From the NCBI GenBank assembly GCA_964555685.1, contig CAZKTO010000063.1, forward strand, positions 1-17,917: a stretch of DNA of 17,917 nucleotides, in the 5' to 3' direction. The position numbers and the translations under genes are program-made. The notes under the pieces are model-generated. The model did not search any database. It was not told where the DNA came from and was given only the letters and a program-made list of their open reading frames with translations. This document shows, piece after piece, positions 13,282 to 17,917 of this stretch (the stretch's first letter is position 1; every line of letters starts with the position of its first letter). This stretch comes from CAZKTO01 sp964555685. GTDB lineage: Bacteria; Chloroflexota; Dehalococcoidia; SHYB01.

Positions 13282-13331
13282 TAGCCGCCGGTCCGCGGCC
13301 GCTTCTCGCGCAGACCAGCCCTGACGCTCCA

Positions 13332-13931
13332 ATGATCGGCCCCTTTGTCTCCGTAGCCGTCTTCGGACTGGTGCACGGGCTTGAGCCAGGGCATGGCTGG
13401 CCGTTGGCCGTCGCCCTCGCCCATCGCCGAGGCCGGCCCTACGCCTACGGGGCCCTGGCGGCCGCTGTCCTCGGCCTGGGGCACCTGGCATCCTCGTTTG
13501 CCGTCGTCGGCGTGTACATGGCGTTCGACGCGGCGTTCGACCTCTCCTCAGACATCTTTCGCTATGTTGCCGGCTCGCTCATCCTCATCCTGGCGGTCCG
13601 GTTCTGGCTCGAGCGGCCCCACGGCGAGGCCGCGCCCGATGCCGCCTCCATGGGCCTCCGGAGCCTCGCGGTAGCCGCGCTCGTGCTCGGCTTCGCGCAT
13701 GAAGAGGAGTTCGCGCTGCTGGGGCTGGCTATAGGCGGCCTCAATCCCGTTGCGCTGATGAGCGTCTACGCCGTCGCGGTCCTCGTCGCCATGGTAGCGG
13801 TGACCCAGGCGAGCATCGCGCTCTTTCGGATGCTGCCGGGCCTCGGCAACCGCGTGGCCCCGTACCTGACGAAGGTCTCCGCCGTCGTGCTCGTCGCCCT
13901 CGCCGTGCAGCTTTTCGTGGGCATCCGGTGA
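13332..13931 (+). CDS. NicO/RcnA-like nickel or cobalt transporter (short)
   Basis: A 199-residue membrane protein with about six hydrophobic helices (about 3-27, 37-62, 77-95, 109-133, 138-160, 181-198). Helix 1 carries HGLEPGHGWP (H15, E18, H21), like the HAxxPGHxK metal motif of NicO/RcnA transporters. H51 and the cluster HEEEF (H123-E126) in helix 4 are further candidate metal ligands. NicO proteins are usually longer, with a His-rich loop; that loop is missing, and only HRRGRP separates helices 1 and 2. Metal specificity and direction are not visible. ATG 13332 has no clear Shine-Dalgarno. The gene lies 50 bp after the leuB remnant and ends 72 bp before cimA, in the same direction. Confidence 0.7.
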   Translation: MIGPFVSVAVFGLVHGLEPGHGWPLAVALAHRRGRPYAYGALAAAVLGLGHLASSFAVVGVYMAFDAAFDLSSDIFRYVAGSLILILAVRFWLERPHGEAAPDAASMGLRSLAVAALVLGFAHEEEFALLGLAIGGLNPVALMSVYAVAVLVAMVAVTQASIALFRMLPGLGNRVAPYLTKVSAVVLVALAVQLFVGIR

Positions 13932-13958
13932 CCGGAGGTAGTCCGTGCTCCGGCGCGG

Positions 13959-13964
13959 TATACT
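13959..13964 (+). promoter_or_regulatory. candidate -10 (TATACT) upstream of cimA
   Basis: TATACT matches TATAAT at 5 of 6 bases and lies 39 bp before ATG 14004, giving a leader of about 33 nt. There is no -35 at 16-18 bp. Weak, but it is one of the few AT-rich hexamers in this spacer. Confidence 0.3.
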
Positions 13965-14003
13965 GAGTAGTTGCGCACGGGTTGCGCACGCCGGGGACAC
14001 ACG

Positions 14004-15644
14004 ATGCCATCGCCAACGCACGCAAAGCGGGCTGCCACGCCCGCCGCCGAGCTCTACGATACGACCCTCCGCGACGGCTCCCAGGCCGAGGGGATCTCCT
14101 TCTCCGTCGAGGACAAGCTCAGCATCGCCCAGAAGCTGGACGAGCTGGGCATCGCCTACATCGAGGGCGGGTGGCCCGGCTCCAACCCCAAGGACGCCGA
14201 GTTCTTCGAGCGCGCCAAGAAGCTCAAACTCAAGCAGGCACAGATCGCCGCCTTCTCTATGACCCGTCGCGCCAACATAGCGGTCGAAAAAGATGAAAAC
14301 ATGAAGGCGCTGCTTGACGCCGAGACGCCCGTCGTGACATTCGTCGGCAAGAGCTGGGACCTCCACGTGACCAAGGTGCTGGAAACCAGCCTCGAAGAGA
14401 ACCTCGACATGATCGCCGACTCCATCGCTTACATGAAGTCGAAGGGTAAGACGGTCTTCTTCGACGCCGAGCACTTCTTCGACGGCCATAGGGCGAACCC
14501 CGAGTACGCGATGCAAACGATTAAGGCCGCGGCAAAGGCCGGCGCCGACTGCATCGTTCTCTGCGAGACGAACGGCGGCGCATTGCCCCAAGAAGTGAGC
14601 GACATTGTCGCCAAGGTCAAACGAGAGTTGCCGAACGCCAAATTGGGCATCCACGCCCACAACGACGGCGAGCTGGGCGTGGCCAACAGCCTGGCCGCCG
14701 TCGCCGGCGGGGCGCTCCAGGTCCAGGGCACCATCAACGGCATCGGCGAGCGCTGCGGCAACGCCAACCTCGTCTCCGTCATCGCCAACCTGCGCCTCAA
14801 GATGGGCGTCGAGTGCCTGACCGACGACCAGCTCCGCCGGCTCAAAGAGGTCTCGGCCTACGTCAGCGAGCGAACCAACAGGGCGCCGAATCCGTTCCAG
14901 CCGTTCGTCGGCGATAGCGCCTTCGCCCACAAGGGGGGCATGCACGCCTCCGCCGTCGCCAAGGTCGAGAGCAGCTATCAGCACATCGAGCCGGAGCTGG
15001 TGGGCAACAAGAAGCGCATCACCGTCTCTGAGCTTGCGGGGCGAAGCAACGTCCTGGCCAAGGCCAAGGAGATGGGCATCGACCTCTCGGGGCACAAGGA
15101 CGTCAGCCGCAAGGTCGTCGAGCAGGTCAAGGAGCTGGAGAGCCAGGGCTTCGCCTTCGAGGGGGCCGAGGCGTCCTTCGAGCTCCTGCTGCGGCGGGCG
15201 CTCCCTGGCTACAAGCGCCCCTTCGAGCTGGTGGACTTCATGGTCGTGGTGGAGCGCGGGCGCAGGTCGGCCGGCGCTGGCGCGGCGGGCGCCCGAGGCA
15301 AGGACGAGAGCCTGGCCGAGGCCATGGTCAAGGTCCAGGTGGACGGCGTGATCAAGCACACCGCCGCCGACGGCGATGGCCCGGTCAACGCTCTCGACGA
15401 GGCGCTGCGCCGCGGCCTCGCCGAGTTCTACCCCAACCTGCGCCAGGTGACCCTCACGGACTACAAGGTCCGCATCATCGACGAGCACCGCGGCACCGAG
15501 GCCGCCGTCCGTGTCCTCATCGACTCGACCGACGGGACGCACCGTTGGAGCACCGTGGGCTGCTCGACGAACATCATCGACGCGAGCTGGATGGCCCTGG
15601 CCGATAGCGTCGAGTACTTCCTGCTGAAGTACGGCGGGCGATGA
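14004..15644 (+). CDS. cimA: (R)-citramalate synthase
   Basis: A 546-residue enzyme that condenses pyruvate with acetyl-CoA to (R)-citramalate, the threonine-independent first step to isoleucine. It has an N-terminal HMGL-like TIM barrel: YDTTLRDGSQAEG at 18-30 is the metal/pyruvate motif, and HAHND at 217-221 supplies metal His residues. NGIGERCGNANL is the conserved synthase block, and HKGGMHASAV the linker motif. The C-terminal 120-130 residues (from EAMVKVQVDG) are the LeuA-type regulatory dimer domain, likely binding isoleucine. Spacing such as FPGSNPKD/WPGSNPKD and the overall length match the CimA class rather than LeuA. ATG 14004 has GGGGA upstream; a TTG at 13971 is less likely. Its TGA overlaps the pirin ATG, so the two are coupled. 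LeuB upstream acts in the same route. Confidence 0.95.
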   Translation: MPSPTHAKRAATPAAELYDTTLRDGSQAEGISFSVEDKLSIAQKLDELGIAYIEGGWPGSNPKDAEFFERAKKLKLKQAQIAAFSMTRRANIAVEKDENMKALLDAETPVVTFVGKSWDLHVTKVLETSLEENLDMIADSIAYMKSKGKTVFFDAEHFFDGHRANPEYAMQTIKAAAKAGADCIVLCETNGGALPQEVSDIVAKVKRELPNAKLGIHAHNDGELGVANSLAAVAGGALQVQGTINGIGERCGNANLVSVIANLRLKMGVECLTDDQLRRLKEVSAYVSERTNRAPNPFQPFVGDSAFAHKGGMHASAVAKVESSYQHIEPELVGNKKRITVSELAGRSNVLAKAKEMGIDLSGHKDVSRKVVEQVKELESQGFAFEGAEASFELLLRRALPGYKRPFELVDFMVVVERGRRSAGAGAAGARGKDESLAEAMVKVQVDGVIKHTAADGDGPVNALDEALRRGLAEFYPNLRQVTLTDYKVRIIDEHRGTEAAVRVLIDSTDGTHRWSTVGCSTNIIDASWMALADSVEYFLLKYGGR

Positions 15645-16336
15645 TCCAAGTCCGTCCCAGCGGCGAGCGCGGCCTCACGCTCATCGACTGGCTGGACAGC
15701 CGCCACACCTTCTCCTTCGCCGGCTACCACGACCCCGCCCACATGGGCTTTCGCCGCCTCCGTGTCCTGAACGAGGACCGCGTCCAGCCGGGCGCCGGCT
15801 TCCCCATGCACCCGCACCGCGACATGGAGATCGTGACCTACGTGCTGGCGGGGGCCCTGGAGCACCGGGACAGCCTGGGCAACGGCTCCGTCATCCGCCC
15901 CGGCGAGATTCAGCGCATGAGCGCGGGGACGGGCATCGTCCACAGCGAGTGGAATCGTTCGGACGCCGAGCCGGTCCACTTCCTCCAGATCTGGATCGCG
16001 CCCAGGATGCGCGGCGCTCCTGCGTCGTACGAGCAGCGGGCCATCGATCTCGCTCGCGCGCGGGGGCGCCTCCTCGCCATCGCCTCGCCCGCAGGCGGCG
16101 ACGGCGTGACGCTGCATCAGGACGCGACCATCGCCGTGGCGTTGCTGGAGGCCGGCCAGCGCGCCGAGCAGACCGTCGCGCCTGGGCGCCGCGTCTGGCT
16201 CCAGGTGGCGCGCGGCGCCGTGCGCCTGAACGGCACATCGCTCGGGGTGGGCGACGGCGCCGCCGTGAGCGACGAGCCAAGGCTGGAGATCGAGGCCACG
16301 GAGCCGGCGGAGGTCCTGCTCTTCGACCTGGCCTAA
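15641..16336 (+). CDS. pirin-family bicupin (YhhW-like)
   Basis: A 231-residue cytoplasmic bicupin. Metal ligands H57 and H59 (MHPHRDMEIVTYV) and H101 and E103 (GIVHSEW) fall at exactly the same residue numbers as in E. coli YhhW, which has quercetin 2,3-dioxygenase activity in vitro. The N-terminal RGLTLIDWLDSRHTFSFAGY is the pirin signature. The C-terminal cupin lacks these ligands, as usual. ATG 15641 overlaps the cimA stop by 4 bp (ATGA), so translation is coupled. A link with isoleucine synthesis is not obvious, and the natural substrate is unknown. The stop TAA shares CTAA with the stop of the convergent permease gene. Confidence 0.93.
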   Translation: MIQVRPSGERGLTLIDWLDSRHTFSFAGYHDPAHMGFRRLRVLNEDRVQPGAGFPMHPHRDMEIVTYVLAGALEHRDSLGNGSVIRPGEIQRMSAGTGIVHSEWNRSDAEPVHFLQIWIAPRMRGAPASYEQRAIDLARARGRLLAIASPAGGDGVTLHQDATIAVALLEAGQRAEQTVAPGRRVWLQVARGAVRLNGTSLGVGDGAAVSDEPRLEIEATEPAEVLLFDLA

Positions 16337-17574
16337 CGGCGCAGCGCCTCGATGGGATCGAGGCGGGAGGCCCGCAGCGCCGGGTAGATCCCGAAGAAGA
16401 GCCCGACGGCGACGGCCACGCCCACCGCCAGCGCCATGATGTCGCCCGTCACCAGCGTCTCCACCTGTTGATTATTGATGGTCAGCTTCTCCAGGAGGCC
16501 GGAGACGCCCCATCCGGCGCCCAGCCCGATGCCGCCGCCGCCCAGGCTCAGGAGCGTCGCCTCGGCCAGGAACTGGGCCAGGATGTCCCGCCGCTTGGCT
16601 CCCACCGCCTTGCGAATGCCGATCTCCCGCGTCCGCTCCGTTACCGAGACGAGCATGATGTTCATGATGCCGATGCCGCCAACGAGGAGCGAGATCCCCG
16701 CGATACTCGCCAGGAAGATGGTCAGCACGTCGTTGACGTCGGTCCGGGCCTGGATGATGTCCTCCTGGCTCGTGAGGGTGAAGTCGTCCTCGCCGGTGAT
16801 CCGGTGCCGCTCTCGCAGCACCTGGGCGATCTGGTCCTTGGCCACATCCAGCCGCCGCTCGTCCGAGACCTGGGCCGTGATGAGCTGGACGCTATCGCTC
16901 CCCTGGGCGGTGCGCTGGCGCGCAAAGCGCGTCTGGACCGTCGTGATGGGCGCCACGATGACGTCGTCCTGGAGCCCCAGGCCGGTGCCGCCCTTGGTCT
17001 CCAACAGGCCCACCACTCGGAACGGGCGGCGGTTGATAAAGACCTGCTGGCCCACGGGGCTGGCGCCGCTGAAGAGCGTCTCCGAGACACGGCTCCCCAG
17101 GACGACGTTCAGGCTGGCGGCGGTCACATCTTGGGCGTTGATGAACCGGCCTTCGACGACGCGGTAGTTGCGCATCGTCTCGTAGTCCGGCGTGACGCCT
17201 TGCACGCGCGCGTTGAGGTTCTGGTTGCCGGCGCGGATCTGGCCGAAGGTGCCAAGCTCGGGCGCGACGGCCACGACCTCCGGCGCGGCGCCATCCGCGG
17301 CCAGGGCCCGGGCATCCGACAGGGTGAGCGTCTGGCCGGTCCCCAAGGCGCCGCGGACGCCTTGGTCTCGGACCGCCGCCGGACGAATGAACACCAGGTT
17401 CGTCCCGATGCTCTCGATCTGGCGTGCGATGGCGGCGCTGCTCCCCTGCCCGATGGACATAACGGAGATCACCGCGCCCACGCCGATGACGACGCCCAGG
17501 AGCGTCAGCACCGACCGCAGCTTGTTATCGGTCAGCGAGGCCAGGGCGATGCGCAGGCTGTCGAACGGGCTCAC
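16333..17574 (-). CDS. MacB-type ABC transporter permease
   Basis: A 413-residue inner-membrane protein of the MacB/FtsX mechanotransmission family; these move substrates outside the membrane core, such as lipoproteins, antibiotics or peptides. TM1 is at about 19-42 (NKLRSVLTLLGVVIGVGAVI). A MacB_PCD extracytoplasmic domain covers about 43-280. TM2 is at about 285-311, followed by the coupling motif ERTREIGIRKAVGA (313-326), then TM3 about 333-358 and TM4 about 377-398, ending GIYPALRASRLDPIEALR. The ATPase domain is separate, unlike E. coli MacB. The start is GTG 17574, overlapping the ATPase TGA (GTGA), so the two are coupled. A periplasmic adaptor (MacA-like) may lie beyond the right edge. 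Substrate unknown. Confidence 0.95.
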   Translation of the reverse strand: MSPFDSLRIALASLTDNKLRSVLTLLGVVIGVGAVISVMSIGQGSSAAIARQIESIGTNLVFIRPAAVRDQGVRGALGTGQTLTLSDARALAADGAAPEVVAVAPELGTFGQIRAGNQNLNARVQGVTPDYETMRNYRVVEGRFINAQDVTAASLNVVLGSRVSETLFSGASPVGQQVFINRRPFRVVGLLETKGGTGLGLQDDVIVAPITTVQTRFARQRTAQGSDSVQLITAQVSDERRLDVAKDQIAQVLRERHRITGEDDFTLTSQEDIIQARTDVNDVLTIFLASIAGISLLVGGIGIMNIMLVSVTERTREIGIRKAVGAKRRDILAQFLAEATLLSLGGGGIGLGAGWGVSGLLEKLTINNQQVETLVTGDIMALAVGVAVAVGLFFGIYPALRASRLDPIEALRR

Positions 17575-17917
17575 GCCGGCACCCCGGATTGCCGTTCGTC
17601 GCGGACGATGAGGCCGTCGCGCATGCCGATGATCCTGGGCGCGGCGGCGCTGACGTCCCGGTCGTGGGTCACCATGATCACCGTGATGCCATCCCGCCGG
17701 TTCAGCTCCTGGAAGAGAGCGATAATCTCCCGGCCGACCACCGAGTCCAGGTTGCCCGTCGGCTCGTCGGCCAGGATCAGGCTGGGCCGGTTGATGAGGG
17801 CCCGGGCGATGGCGACCCGCTGCTGCTCGCCGCCGGAGAGCTCGGCGGGGCGGTGGCGCGCTCGCTGGGCCAGGCCCACCCGCTCCAGCGTCTCCAGCGC
17901 CCGCTGGCGGCGCCCCT
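17571..17917 (-). CDS. MacB/LolD-type ABC transporter ATP-binding protein (5' end outside window)
   Basis: The C-terminal 115 residues of the ATPase partner of the permease at 16333. Visible in order are the ABC signature LSGGEQQRVAIARAL, Walker B LILADEPTGNLD with catalytic Glu, the D-loop (NLDS), and the switch histidine in VTHDRDV. Walker A and the Q-loop are off the right edge. The tail IGMRDGLIVRDER is typical of LolD/MacB/FtsE-like subunits. The stop codon overlaps the permease GTG. Family assignment is secure; substrate is not determinable. Confidence 0.95.
   Translation of the reverse strand, partial: GRRQRALETLERVGLAQRARHRPAELSGGEQQRVAIARALINRPSLILADEPTGNLDSVVGREIIALFQELNRRDGITVIMVTHDRDVSAAAPRIIGMRDGLIVRDERQSGVPA

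Noticed and set aside
11971..13310. Possible terminal inverted repeats CGCGAGAGGAAGCCGC (11971) and GCGGCCGCTTCTCGCG (13295) around the cassette
   Set aside because: Only 12 of 16 bases pair and the sequence is GC-rich, so chance is likely; no transposase or target duplication is seen. It could be revisited if an empty site is found.
13548..15542. 664-codon minus-strand open frame opposite cimA and the transporter gene
   Set aside because: Compositionally biased antisense shadow; cimA on the plus strand is unmistakable.
16333..16336. Convergent genes sharing CTAA at their stops
   Set aside because: It is an ordinary compact convergent end; no regulatory meaning can be claimed.

Overview
The window is a GC-rich (by eye roughly 65-70 %) bacterial segment that most resembles a Chloroflexota genome of the Dehalococcoidia/SAR202 type. 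The grounds are a giant membrane protein ending in a YYY-motif (DUF2298-like) module known mainly from Chloroflexota and archaea, citramalate-route isoleucine genes, and many dispersed GC-rich hairpin repeats between genes. A run of 10 N at 11381-11390 shows this is a scaffolded draft, probably metagenome-derived. The lineage is inferred, not proven. I saw no rRNA, tRNA, CRISPR array, integrase or transposase.

Layout. 1-2574 (minus): a probable operon of a BKACE-type beta-keto acid cleavage protein, ybeY (16S rRNA maturation) and the 5' part of dnaX. 2826-7199 (plus): a 1457-residue fused GT-C-like membrane protein. 7200-7680: a dense repeat region (perfect palindrome, tandem 12-mers, a 'GTCATTCCGAG' hairpin, a 'CTTCGGCAAGCTCAGGACAGG' repeat). 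7681-8046: a small conserved-looking protein of unknown function. 8050-8193: a MITE-like element. 8253-9380 and 9585-9893 (minus): a ferritin-like diiron protein with a good sigma-70-type promoter, and a small dimeric alpha/beta-barrel-like protein. 10105-10569: the peroxiredoxin Bcp/PrxQ. 10687-11967: leuB, broken by about 170 bp of unrelated sequence and the N gap. 12136-13137: a secreted protein with three 77-residue tandem repeats, followed by a decayed second copy of the leuB 3' end. 13332-13931: a NicO-like metal transporter. 14004-15644: cimA, translationally coupled to a pirin-type cupin (15641-16336). 16333-17917 (minus): a MacB-type permease and the C-terminal half of its ATPase.

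How genes work together: CimA makes citramalate, which LeuCD and LeuB convert to 2-oxobutyrate for isoleucine, so leuB and cimA are functionally linked although a cassette and a transporter now lie between them. The MacB permease and ATPase form one exporter unit.

Most notable for follow-up: (i) an 18-bp palindrome, GCCCCGACNNGTCGGGGC, occurs four times, three times inside coding sequence, including a 33-bp in-frame insertion in leuB flanked by 12-bp near-direct repeats. This resembles the protein-coding palindromic elements of Rickettsia. (ii) The cassette holding the tandem-repeat secreted protein sits between two copies of the leuB 3' end. (iii) The BKACE protein has Gly where the family has its metal-binding Glu.
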